DNA from: JAAYUD01 sp963676865 | Lineage (GTDB): Bacteria; Bacteroidota; Bacteroidia; Bacteroidales; Bacteroidaceae | Reading direction: 5' to 3' | NCBI GenBank assembly: GCA_963676865.2 | Contig: CAXXSS010000001.1 | Coordinates: 248,001-312,000, forward strand | Length of the DNA: 64,000 bases | Shown: in pieces, positions 35,306 to 43,108 of the stretch | How positions within the stretch are numbered: position 1 is the stretch's first letter | Layout: every line of letters begins with the position of its first letter | The notes under the pieces: model-generated | The model's database searches: none | What the model was told of the DNA's origin: nothing | What the model saw: only the letters and a program-made list of their open reading frames with translations | Made by a program: the position numbers and the translations under genes

Positions 35306-36856
35306 TCAATAAGACAGTTTCAACAGTTCATCTCTTATTGTATCTGTACCACGGAATCCAAGGATTTGTTGTTTTAACCGACCTTTTTTATCATATATCA
35401 GATAAGTAGGATTACCTTCCATTTTTAATTGATCCCAAATATAACGTATCTCTTTTTTGTTCAGATAATAATGCTCTCCTCCTATGCCTTTTATTTTTCC
35501 TTCCCATAACTGTTTAGGAGAAGAGTAATCTGCTATATAGACGAATACTATTCCCTTTTTCTTAAGTTCTTCTTTTATTGAGCTCATCTCTTGATGAGCT
35601 CTCATGCAAGCTTCACACCATGTTCCCCAAAAATCCATCAATACGACTTTCCCACGATATCGGGATACTATGGCCGATAACAAATTCTTTAAGGGCACAG
35701 CAGGGACTGATTTTATTTTTAAATCATTGTTTTGCTCCAATAGCTTCAATAATTTTTCATTTTTATCTAATATAAGCCTTGTGATGTCACTATTTCGTGT
35801 TTTATAATAATTTTCAATATTTTCCACTTGCTCTTTAGTCAACGGTTTGCGGTCGTCATCTATCTGTCTGGTATAAGCGTTTGCGGCAAGCATATCGTAG
35901 AACAATCCACTTTCAAAGCCCACCACATCTTTAAGGTGATTGTGAACAACATCAAGCCATTTTCCAATGGGAGTATTCCCAATATCGGGTATCTGAAATG
36001 CCTTAGCAGATAAGAAATGTCGGATAAAATCAGAATAATATCCATAAATATATAGCAATTGAGGACTATTTAAGGGATATTGGTCAAGAAAAGAGTAGTA
36101 GGATATGTCCGGCTCTTCTGCCTTGTATACTTTAGCATTGTTGCCGGATTTTGTCTCTAGTTCATGTGTTTTCTCCGCATTTTCCTTATAATAGAATAAT
36201 CTCCCCGATATAAACTTTATATTAAATGTATCAAAGAGGTATGTCTTGGCTTTTTCGGATAGATTCAATGAATCTATCGAATATTGGATTCTATCTTTGA
36301 GTACTGTGCCTAATTCGTAATTCTTAAACTCTGTAGGATTCTTACCATAAAAAAAACCACCATGACGGCAAATAAGAAATTTATTAATGGCTTCGTACAT
36401 ATTATGTGAATCTTCAGCCGTAAGATTGAGTCCGCCTTTCGCATCAACTGTTATTTGTTGTTTCGCATCAAGACTAAAATTTATATGCAGTTCGTTCTTT
36501 TGGTCCAGACCGATAAAACCAACCCAATAATTTATAGAATCAGTACATAAAGCACAAGAGACAATCTGTTTATCGCATGTTAATGGTATGGTGAGCACAA
36601 AGTTGTGACATGAATCGACATTTGTTGTATATGGTTCTTCTTCATCTCCACTGATAGGACTACTGGTAGCCACCACAAATTGAAGTTTCTCACCCTTTGG
36701 AAGTTTTAAATTGGATACACTTCCGGATACTTTGGCCGTTCCTATTTTGATTTCAGGATCCGGTAGTTTATTCAATACTTGTGCCTTCAGAAAAAAAGGG
36801 ATTAAATAGAAAAGTAAGTATAATACAATCCCTTTCGATAATATTTTATTATTCAT
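35306..36856 (-). CDS. TlpA-type thioredoxin-like protein, paralogue 2
   Basis: 516 residues with a signal peptide ending in FFLKAQ (no lipobox). N-terminal domain shares the IKIGTAKVSGSVSN motif with paralogue 1 and the general pattern (TPIGKWLDVVHNHLKDVVGF, YDMLAANAY) with both neighbours. C-terminal thioredoxin domain has WGTWCEACMRAH, an unusual Cys-Glu-Ala-Cys centre, and cis-Pro in MEGNPTYLIYDKKG. The acidic CxxC may shift redox behaviour; that is inference. 28 bases after paralogue 1. Confidence 0.8.
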   Translation of the reverse strand: MNNKILSKGIVLYLLFYLIPFFLKAQVLNKLPDPEIKIGTAKVSGSVSNLKLPKGEKLQFVVATSSPISGDEEEPYTTNVDSCHNFVLTIPLTCDKQIVSCALCTDSINYWVGFIGLDQKNELHINFSLDAKQQITVDAKGGLNLTAEDSHNMYEAINKFLICRHGGFFYGKNPTEFKNYELGTVLKDRIQYSIDSLNLSEKAKTYLFDTFNIKFISGRLFYYKENAEKTHELETKSGNNAKVYKAEEPDISYYSFLDQYPLNSPQLLYIYGYYSDFIRHFLSAKAFQIPDIGNTPIGKWLDVVHNHLKDVVGFESGLFYDMLAANAYTRQIDDDRKPLTKEQVENIENYYKTRNSDITRLILDKNEKLLKLLEQNNDLKIKSVPAVPLKNLLSAIVSRYRGKVVLMDFWGTWCEACMRAHQEMSSIKEELKKKGIVFVYIADYSSPKQLWEGKIKGIGGEHYYLNKKEIRYIWDQLKMEGNPTYLIYDKKGRLKQQILGFRGTDTIRDELLKLSY

Positions 36857-36884
36857 GGCTATATTAGTGTGTTAATTATTTGTT

Positions 36885-38465
36885 TTAATTAGACAGTTTC
36901 AACAGTTCATCTTTTATTGTATCTATTCCAGGAAAACCGATCCTTTTACTTTTCAGTTCCCCCTGTTTATCGTAGAATAGATATGTAGGGTAGCCATCCG
37001 AATGCACGCTATCCAGAATGCCGTCCAGCTCTTCCTTAGTCAGATAATACTGTTCGCCGCCTATTGTCTTAATTTTTTTTTGCCATATCTTCTTGGGCGA
37101 TGTAGTACTTGTGAGATAGACAAATATCACACCTTTTTTCTTTAGATCCTCTTCAACAGCTTTCATCTGGTTTATCCCCATGAGGCAAGGCAAACACCAA
37201 GTCGCCCAAATATCCACCAATACCACATGTCCCCGATATTTAGAGATAATGCTATCCATTAGTTTATTTGGAGATACTTCTAGAGGCTCATTTTCTTCTT
37301 TTGATACAACAGTGTCAGGCTCGACATTAACGTCGGCAGGCCGGCTGGCTTCTTCTAAAGCGCCTTTATCGATGTCTAATATGATTTGAGCAATATCTCT
37401 ATTATGAGTTTCATAATACTCGCATATATTAGCTTTTTGCACTGCCGATAAAGGTTCATTGTTTTCGCATACCTGCGTAGCGTAGGCATTTGCGGCAAGC
37501 AAGTCGTAAAACTCACCGTTGTCAAAACCGACCGTTTCCTTTATATTGCATTTCACCGTATCAATCCACTGTTTAGTAGGAATATCTTTAATTTGAGGTA
37601 TCTGAAAGGCTTTTACCGACAATAAACCTCTCATGAACGCGGAATAATCAAAAGAAAGATATAACAACTCAGGGTCGTTCAAATGATACTTTTTCAGAAA
37701 GGAATAATATGATTTGCCAGGCTCTTCTATGCGATACTTTTCCGACTTCATCATATAATAGATAGAGTCAGTTTGATAATGATGTTCAGCTTCTTTTTTG
37801 TAATCGAATAGTCTACCTCCGATAAATTTGATATTAAAAGCTTTGAGAAGCCACTTTCTGGGAATTGGAGAGAATGTTAGAGAATCCGTTGCATATTTAA
37901 TTCTCTTTTTCAAGTCTTTATTCAATCCATATTCCTTGTATTCTTTGGGTGACATTTTATAATAATCATGCCTTACGGCATGAAATTCTTCAAAACGCTC
38001 TAAGGAGATAGGCAAATTAAATAGGTCTTCGCAAGAAAAGCCAGTCAAACCTCCAGCCATACTAACAGACGTTTTTTTCTTATTACCGAAGTCTAGTTTA
38101 ATATTTAAGTCATTGTCCTGATCTAAGCCTAAACATCCACCCCAACAAACGATTGAGTCGGAACATAGCCCGCCATAAACGATCATCTTATCGTAGACCA
38201 GAGGCACATTGAGTTCAAAGTGATTGTTTTTATCTATTTCTGCAGTATATTCTTTTCTCGCCCCACCTATAGGATTAATTACGGTTATTTCAAATTTCAG
38301 CTTTTTACCTTCATGGGCATTGAAATTGGTTACAGAGCCTACTACTTTTGCCGTTCCTTGCTTGATATGAGGAACAGGCAGTTCATTGCTGCCCAATGCG
38401 TTAAAAGCAGGAGCAAGCAACAACAAGATTAATAGTGTACAATGATAATAAAACGATTTGTTCAT
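36885..38465 (-). CDS. TlpA-type thioredoxin-like protein, paralogue 1
   Basis: 526 residues. Signal peptide ends near FNALGS. N-terminal beta-rich domain (IKQGTAKVVGSVTNFNA), middle helical region (TKQWIDTVKCNIKETVGF, YDLLAANAYATQ), then a TlpA domain with WATWCLPCLMGI and cis-Pro in SDGYPTYLFYDKQG. First gene of the three-gene array on the minus strand. A TATTTTTG match lies 190 bases upstream (38653-38660, minus strand), which would give a long leader. The N-terminal region common to all three is not a family I recognise. Confidence 0.8.
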   Translation of the reverse strand: MNKSFYYHCTLLILLLLAPAFNALGSNELPVPHIKQGTAKVVGSVTNFNAHEGKKLKFEITVINPIGGARKEYTAEIDKNNHFELNVPLVYDKMIVYGGLCSDSIVCWGGCLGLDQDNDLNIKLDFGNKKKTSVSMAGGLTGFSCEDLFNLPISLERFEEFHAVRHDYYKMSPKEYKEYGLNKDLKKRIKYATDSLTFSPIPRKWLLKAFNIKFIGGRLFDYKKEAEHHYQTDSIYYMMKSEKYRIEEPGKSYYSFLKKYHLNDPELLYLSFDYSAFMRGLLSVKAFQIPQIKDIPTKQWIDTVKCNIKETVGFDNGEFYDLLAANAYATQVCENNEPLSAVQKANICEYYETHNRDIAQIILDIDKGALEEASRPADVNVEPDTVVSKEENEPLEVSPNKLMDSIISKYRGHVVLVDIWATWCLPCLMGINQMKAVEEDLKKKGVIFVYLTSTTSPKKIWQKKIKTIGGEQYYLTKEELDGILDSVHSDGYPTYLFYDKQGELKSKRIGFPGIDTIKDELLKLSN

Positions 38466-39333
38466 TTTGTTTTTATTTAAAGTGTCAACAGTAACGATCT
38501 TTAATGGTCAACGAATTTAAGTTAAGAGCAGTAATCATATATAACAAACAGCTACGATATTTCATTCAATAGCAGGAGCGCTTACTTTTTTGTCTCGCAA
38601 ATGAACCTTTTAAGAATACTGTTTGTCACACTTATACCTTTCAAATTCATTACAAAAATAAAACTTATATACAAAAGCGACATCATCTTAATGTATAATA
38701 AAACAGGTTTAAGGTTAATTGTTGCTAAATAGAGTTCAATTAAGAGTCAACACCAATCAACAATTAGCACAATCATGAATAAACCACTAAAATAAAGCGA
38801 CTTATCATACAATTGATTCCAATTGACTTAACATCTAAAAAAATCAACCGTATGTCGCTGCCATAACTAACGTATGTTGCAGCCATAACTAACGTTAGTT
38901 ACCGCAGAAACTAACGTTAGTTATGGCTGCAACATACGTTAGTTTTTTGTAGTATAGCAGGACCGCAGCTTCATTACAACAAATGATAGAATATAATCGT
39001 CCTTTGTTTTAACAGATTTTCACCACCTTTCTTATTCCGAACTCAAGTATGATTGCATAAACGCAACTATTTTCTTGCACGTATCAGAATAACGCTCTAT
39101 CTTTACAGTAGTTTATCAACATTTCCAAACCATGAAATGGCAACGCTGCATATAGCTTTCTTACCCCAGGCATATCGAAAAGTTTCTTTTCGATAGTAGC
39201 ATTGGTGTGCCCCTATCTGCCACACCGCTTTTAATCAATTCACTTATTCTCAAAACGGCATGCAACACTTCACCTTTACGGACTGTGCGCGCATTCTGTT
39301 TTGAACAAACAAAGCTATATATCTAACATAAAA
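38466..39333. other. Non-coding gap with large hairpins
   Basis: No gene recognised. Contains the 80-base hairpin at 38865-38944 (listed) and a smaller perfect hairpin at 39173-39195 (arms TATCGAAAAG/CTTTTCGATA, TTT loop). Confidence 0.6.
38865..38944. repeat. Giant perfect hairpin with 36-bp arms
   Basis: Arms at 38865-38900 and 38909-38944 are exactly complementary, loop ACCGCAGA, and six T residues follow (38943-38948). Each arm contains the self-complementary AACTAACGTTAGTT, and CCATAACTAACGT is repeated in tandem on the left. Shares the ACCGCA and CTAAC(G/A)TATGTTG words with the repeat at 13841-13890. Could work as a strong terminator for the plus strand, but no plus-strand gene lies just upstream. 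Confidence 0.8.
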
Positions 39334-39975
39334 ATGATGACAAAAATATATCCACGCACTGCCGATAAACAAATAGTATATCTCAATGCTGTAGTAAAAG
39401 ACCCGCTAATAGAGATAGGCGATTATACGATATACAACGATTTCGTATCCGACCCCCTACTGTTCGAAACAAACAACGTGCTCTACCACTACCCCATCCA
39501 TCGGGAGAAACTCATTATTGGCCGATTTTGTTCCATAGCATGCGGCACAAAGTTCTTGTTCAATTGTGCCAATCACTCCTTGAAATCTTTATCGACCTAC
39601 ACCTTCCCCCTTTTCTACGAAGAATGGGAGCTAAACAAGGCAGACATGGCATCGGCATGGCACAACAAAGGCGACATTACAATAGGCAATGATGTATGGA
39701 TCGGATTTGAAACAGTAATCATGGCCGGAGTCCATATAGGAGACGGAGCCATTATTGCTGCACGTGCAGTGGTGACCAAAGATGTTGCACCCTACACCAT
39801 CGTGGGAGGCAGCCCAGCCAAAGAGATACGCAAGCGCTTTGACGACTCAACCATACAACGCTTGCAGCATCTCAAATGGTGGGATTGGCCTATCCGAAAG
39901 ATACGCCGAAGCCTTCCATATCTCATCGAGGGCAATATAGACGGTTTACAATCAATGATGCATCTAAACGAATAA
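39334..39975 (+). CDS. CatB/Vat-type O-acetyltransferase
   Basis: 213 residues from ATG 39334; the frame also opens at a TTG at 39301 but has no support. Left-handed beta-helix hexapeptide-repeat protein: LIIGRFCSIACGTKFLFN, then the catalytic-His signature CANHSLKSLSTYTFP, ITIGNDVWIGFETVIMAGVH, VGGSPAKEIRKRF and the closing WWDWPIRKI. This is the xenobiotic acyltransferase group that includes CatB chloramphenicol and Vat streptogramin acetyltransferases; chromosomal members in Bacteroides are usually of unknown substrate. Single gene, surrounded by hairpin repeats. Confidence 0.88.
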   Translation: MMTKIYPRTADKQIVYLNAVVKDPLIEIGDYTIYNDFVSDPLLFETNNVLYHYPIHREKLIIGRFCSIACGTKFLFNCANHSLKSLSTYTFPLFYEEWELNKADMASAWHNKGDITIGNDVWIGFETVIMAGVHIGDGAIIAARAVVTKDVAPYTIVGGSPAKEIRKRFDDSTIQRLQHLKWWDWPIRKIRRSLPYLIEGNIDGLQSMMHLNE

Positions 39976-40049
39976 ACAAGCAATTGTCGAACAAACGCTT
40001 GATGCCTCTACTGAAAACTTTTCGAGGCGATAATCGTTACATATAGATA

Positions 40050-40123
40050 TTTTTTCCGACTCACGGGCGTGAGTCGGAAAAAACATAAGGACGAAACTTG
40101 CGACTCACGCCCGTGAGTCGCAA
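40050..40123. repeat. Pair of related palindromes
   Basis: Two adjacent hairpins: 40050-40083 (arms TTTTTTCCGACTCACG and complement, GG loop) and 40098-40123 (arms TTGCGACTCACG and complement, CC loop). Between and after them lie the words ACATAAGGACG (40083 and 40171). The second core equals that of 13841-13882. Confidence 0.75.
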
Positions 40124-40362
40124 ACTGCGTAAGGAAGAAAACATTTTTATATTCTTTTACTGTCTTTGCAACATAAGGACGCGATACATTTTAAATAATA
40201 GTTGTTCTCATTACATCATCCTATATTTCACCGCTACAAGTACCATAATATGCCTAATTAATAAGCACTTGCGCCAATTCATATAATAAAAAGTATTATA
40301 ATACATTCAGTGTTGAGTACGCAGAAGATAGCAGCGGCTTCTTATTATGGCAAGTAACATCG

Positions 40363-40743
40363 TTGTGGCAACAGAAGATAAAAAAAGTGCTTAACGACAA
40401 ATATCAATTAAACCACTCTCAATTTGTGATCATGACCAGCATACATTGGCTAACGCTACACAATGATGAAGTGACTCAAGTGTCATTGGCGCAACATACC
40501 AAAATGGAATCCATGAATGTCTCACAAATATTAAAATCATTGCAAAGTAAAAACTATATTATAAGAAAGGAGCATCCAACAGATACAAGAGCAAAAATTG
40601 TTTTTTTATCGTTGACGGGAGAGCAACTCATCAGGCAAGCAATAGTAGATGTAGACATCGTAGACAAAAACTTTTTCAAGAAATTGGGCAAGATTGAGAC
40701 ATTCAATCATTCGCTATTAAAACTGATACAGACCAATTTATAA
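40363..40743 (+). CDS. MarR-family regulator, start codon unclear or lost
   Basis: From the TTG at 40363 the frame gives 126 residues: WQQKIKKVLNDKYQLNHSQF, SIHWLTLHNDEVTQVSLAQH, recognition helix and wing (RKEHPTDTRAKIVFLSLTGEQ). The frame is open back to 40258, and the upstream residues EYAEDSSGFLLWQVTSLWQQ look like a genuine MarR N-terminus, yet that part has no ATG or GTG. So either an unusual start is used, the TTG gives a shortened protein, or the gene has lost its start. Single gene before the tRNA on the opposite strand. Confidence 0.65.
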   Translation: MWQQKIKKVLNDKYQLNHSQFVIMTSIHWLTLHNDEVTQVSLAQHTKMESMNVSQILKSLQSKNYIIRKEHPTDTRAKIVFLSLTGEQLIRQAIVDVDIVDKNFFKKLGKIETFNHSLLKLIQTNL

Positions 40744-40825
40744 ACGCGCGGTTCACGACCTTTACAGAAACTGCTAATGGTGAGTTGTAACAAATTTCTT
40801 TTGATAAATACCCATAAAAAAGAAA

Positions 40826-40854
40826 AATCTCTGAAGCTATTTACTTCAGAGATT
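40826..40854 (-). terminator. Intrinsic terminator of the tRNA gene
   Basis: 11-bp perfect stem AATCTCTGAAG/CTTCAGAGATT with 7-base loop; on the minus strand it is followed by TTTTCTTTTTT. Confidence 0.85.
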
Positions 40855-40866
40855 CTCTCTTTTATT

Positions 40867-40943
40867 TGGCGGTGCGTACGAGACTCGAACTCGTGACCCC
40901 ATGCGTGACAGGCATGTATTCTAACCAACTGAACTAACGCACC
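40867..40943 (-). tRNA. tRNA-Asp (anticodon GTC)
   Basis: Cloverleaf on the minus strand: acceptor GGTGCGT/ACGCACC, D-arm GTTC/GAAT, anticodon stem CATGC/GCATG with loop CTGTCAC (anticodon GTC), T-arm loop TTCGAGT, discriminator G and encoded CCA at 40867-40869. 77 bases with CCA. Own promoter and terminator. Confidence 0.95.
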
Positions 40944-40960
40944 CTTTTGTTTTGCGGGTA

Positions 40961-40991
40961 CAAAGATAAATCATTATTTTGAATTCACAAA
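40961..40991 (-). promoter_or_regulatory. Promoter of tRNA-Asp
   Basis: Minus strand: TTTG (40988-40991), 19-bp spacer, TATCTTTG (40961-40968). Consensus match 17 bases before the tRNA. Confidence 0.75.
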
Positions 40992-41018
40992 CTTTTTCAA
41001 AGCATTTTCATAAAAAAA

Positions 41019-41053
41019 GTCGAACTTTGCGTCATAACGACGGAAAGTTCGAC
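41019..41053 (-). terminator. Terminator of the Spy-like gene
   Basis: 10-bp perfect stem GTCGAACTTT/AAAGTTCGAC, followed on the minus strand by seven T residues. Confidence 0.85.
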
Positions 41054-41100
41054 GAAGAGAATAAACACATTGTCTTAAATAAGACTACGATATCGTTGTT

Positions 41101-41535
41101 TTAATTCTGAGGCATCGGGGGACGATTGGCACGACGTTCACGGCGAGCCTCTTCATTCTTCTGGTATTTTTGATACTGCTCGGGAGTCAGAATCTTCTGT
41201 AAACGCTCATTAAAATCATCGCGCATGGCTTTCATCTGCTTTCGCATTTCTTTCATTTCAGCCGGATCGGGTTTACCAGATCCTTCAGGACGAACTTTAG
41301 CACCCTGAGCCTGCATATTAGAAAAGAACTCTTTGTTCAAAGATAGCACCGCAACTTTCTGCGTATCATTCAAAGACAACTCTTTTGTCATCTGTTCTGT
41401 ACGCTTTTCTGCCATTTTAGACGGATCAAACGTCCTCCCTTGTCCACCCGGTTCTCCTTGGGGTTGGGCCATAGCCATGCCACAAACGAGAACAAAAGAG
41501 GCTAGTAATAAATAAAAACGTTTCATTTTCATCAT
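41101..41535 (-). CDS. Spy/DUF4890-like periplasmic helical protein
   Basis: 144 residues. Signal peptide MKRFYLLLASFVLVCGMAMA with cleavage near AMAQ, then a charged, Met/Gln/Lys/Arg-rich helical protein with two LTxxQ-like repeats: LSLNDTQKVAVLSLNKEFF and ILTPEQYQKYQKNEE. Fits the LTXXQ/CpxP-Spy and Bacteroides DUF4890 group, small periplasmic chaperone-like proteins tied to envelope stress. An ATG one codon upstream pair (MMKMKR) leaves the exact start uncertain. Single gene with its own terminator. Confidence 0.8.
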   Translation of the reverse strand: MMKMKRFYLLLASFVLVCGMAMAQPQGEPGGQGRTFDPSKMAEKRTEQMTKELSLNDTQKVAVLSLNKEFFSNMQAQGAKVRPEGSGKPDPAEMKEMRKQMKAMRDDFNERLQKILTPEQYQKYQKNEEARRERRANRPPMPQN

Positions 41536-41650
41536 GTTTTAATTTGTGTTTTATTGCTTGTCACTTGTTTAGGTTAGACACTATAAAAGATAAAAGGTTT
41601 AATGCCGAGATTAAAAATTTATTGGAAAATAAAAAAAAATAGGATTTTTC

Positions 41651-41681
41651 TTTGGAATTAAAAACAGAATACATATTTTTG
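41651..41681 (+). promoter_or_regulatory. Promoter of the trp operon
   Basis: TTTG (41651-41654), 19-bp spacer, TATTTTTG (41674-41681). Transcription would start about 20 bases before the leader peptide. Confidence 0.8.
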
Positions 41682-41705
41682 CGGAGTAAATAAAGCAAAT
41701 TGTAT

Positions 41706-41768
41706 ATGAATCGTTCTGTAGTTAATACATATTGGTGGTGGCGTATCTTACAACTTCGAAAGTCGTGA
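41706..41768 (+). CDS. trpL: trp operon leader peptide with three Trp codons
   Basis: 20 codons plus TGA. The peptide contains NTYWWWRIL: three consecutive TGG codons at positions 10-12, preceded by a Tyr codon. It lies between the trp promoter and a strong intrinsic terminator, the standard layout of ribosome-mediated attenuation. When charged tRNA-Trp is low the ribosome would stall at the TGG run. A base-pairing partner for the Trp-codon region (CGCC...TATGTA, near 41778-41788) is visible and could form the competing structure. Confidence 0.85.
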   Translation: MNRSVVNTYWWWRILQLRKS

Positions 41769-41812
41769 GGAAGCAGCGCCGTATGTATATACTATAAAAA
41801 GAAATATATCTG

Positions 41813-41848
41813 AGAGCCCTGTCGCACCTGCGACAGGGCTCTTTTTTT
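41813..41848 (+). terminator. trp attenuator
   Basis: 13-bp perfect stem AGAGCCCTGTCGC/GCGACAGGGCTCT, ACCT loop and a run of seven T residues, 38 bases before trpB. Controls entry into the trp genes together with the leader peptide. Confidence 0.92.
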
Positions 41849-41886
41849 ATGCCACAAATCAAATCATTATAAAAATATAAAAGACA

Positions 41887-43095
41887 ATGGATTATTTAGT
41901 TGACAACAACGGTTACTACGGAGAATTCGGAGGAGCATTTGTCCCCGAGATTCTTCATAAATGTGTTTGCGACTTACAGCATTCTTATTTGGATATCATT
42001 GAAAGTGAATCGTTTCAAAAAGAATTCCATCAGTTGCTTAATGATTATGCAGGCCGTCCTTCTCCTCTCTATTACGCCAAAAGACTGTCGGAGAGATACC
42101 ATGCCAAAATTTACCTGAAGCGCGAAGATCTGAATCACACAGGCGCCCATAAGATAAACAATGCGCTCGGTCAGATATTAGTAGCAAAGAAGTTGGGCAA
42201 AAAGCGCATTATTGCAGAGACGGGGGCCGGACAACACGGAGTGGCAACCGCAACGGTATGCGCGCTGATGAATATGGAATGTATCGTGTATATGGGAAAG
42301 ACAGATGTTGCTCGTCAGCACATGAATGTAGAACGAATGAGAATGCTCGGTGCTACAGTCGTTCCCGTAACATCCGGGAATATGACTCTCAAAGATGCTA
42401 CAAACGAAGCCATACGCGACTGGTGTTGTCATCCGGAAGATACGTATTATCTAATCGGATCGACAGTAGGACCTCACCCCTACCCCGACATGGTTGCCCG
42501 CTTGCAATCGGTCATCAGTGCCGAAATCAAACAGCAACTTCAAGAGAAAGAAGGACGCGACTATCCGGATATGTTGATAGCTTGTGTAGGAGGCGGAAGT
42601 AACGCAGCAGGAACGATTTATCATTATATAAACGATGAGCGAGTAAAGATTACCCTAGCCGAAGCCGGTGGACTGGGCGTTGAAACAGGAAAGACCGCGG
42701 CTACAATCAAACTAGGCAAAATAGGCATTATACATGGATCGCAAACGTACGTGATTCAGACAGAAGACGGGCAAATAGAGGAACCTTATTCGGTATCGGC
42801 AGGTCTAGACTACCCGGGCATCGGACCGATACATGCCAATATTGCTCAACAACATCGTGCTACGGTACTTGCCATCAATGACGACGAAGCAATCCGTGCA
42901 GGATACGAACTGACAGCACTCGAAGGGATTATCCCTGCCATCGAATCGGCTCATGCATTGGGCGCATTGCCGAAACTGCATTTTAATCCCAACGAAGTAG
43001 TTGTTGTAACGGTATCGGGACGAGGAGACAAAGACTTGGATACTTATCTGAAGTACAATTCGGACGGAACACTGATTGATGAAGAACAAAAATAA
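41887..43095 (+). CDS. trpB: Tryptophan synthase beta subunit
   Basis: 402 residues, normal length. GYYGEFGGAFVPEIL start, PLP lysine region REDLNHTGAHKINNALGQ, phosphate-binding CVGGGSNAAGT and serine-end VTVSGRGDKD. PLP enzyme joining indole with L-serine, working as an alpha2-beta2 complex with TrpA, encoded at the far end of the operon. First structural gene after the attenuator; 13 bases before trpE. Confidence 0.96.
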   Translation: MDYLVDNNGYYGEFGGAFVPEILHKCVCDLQHSYLDIIESESFQKEFHQLLNDYAGRPSPLYYAKRLSERYHAKIYLKREDLNHTGAHKINNALGQILVAKKLGKKRIIAETGAGQHGVATATVCALMNMECIVYMGKTDVARQHMNVERMRMLGATVVPVTSGNMTLKDATNEAIRDWCCHPEDTYYLIGSTVGPHPYPDMVARLQSVISAEIKQQLQEKEGRDYPDMLIACVGGGSNAAGTIYHYINDERVKITLAEAGGLGVETGKTAATIKLGKIGIIHGSQTYVIQTEDGQIEEPYSVSAGLDYPGIGPIHANIAQQHRATVLAINDDEAIRAGYELTALEGIIPAIESAHALGALPKLHFNPNEVVVVTVSGRGDKDLDTYLKYNSDGTLIDEEQK

Positions 43096-43108
43096 AAACA
43101 ACATAAAG

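Noticed and set aside
39301..39333. TTG start extending the acetyltransferase
   Set aside because: ATG 39334 aligns with family length; the extension has no similarity to hexapeptide acetyltransferases.
40050..40123. CRISPR array from repeated GACTCACG units
   Set aside because: Only two units, each a self-contained palindrome, with no regular spacers and no cas genes.
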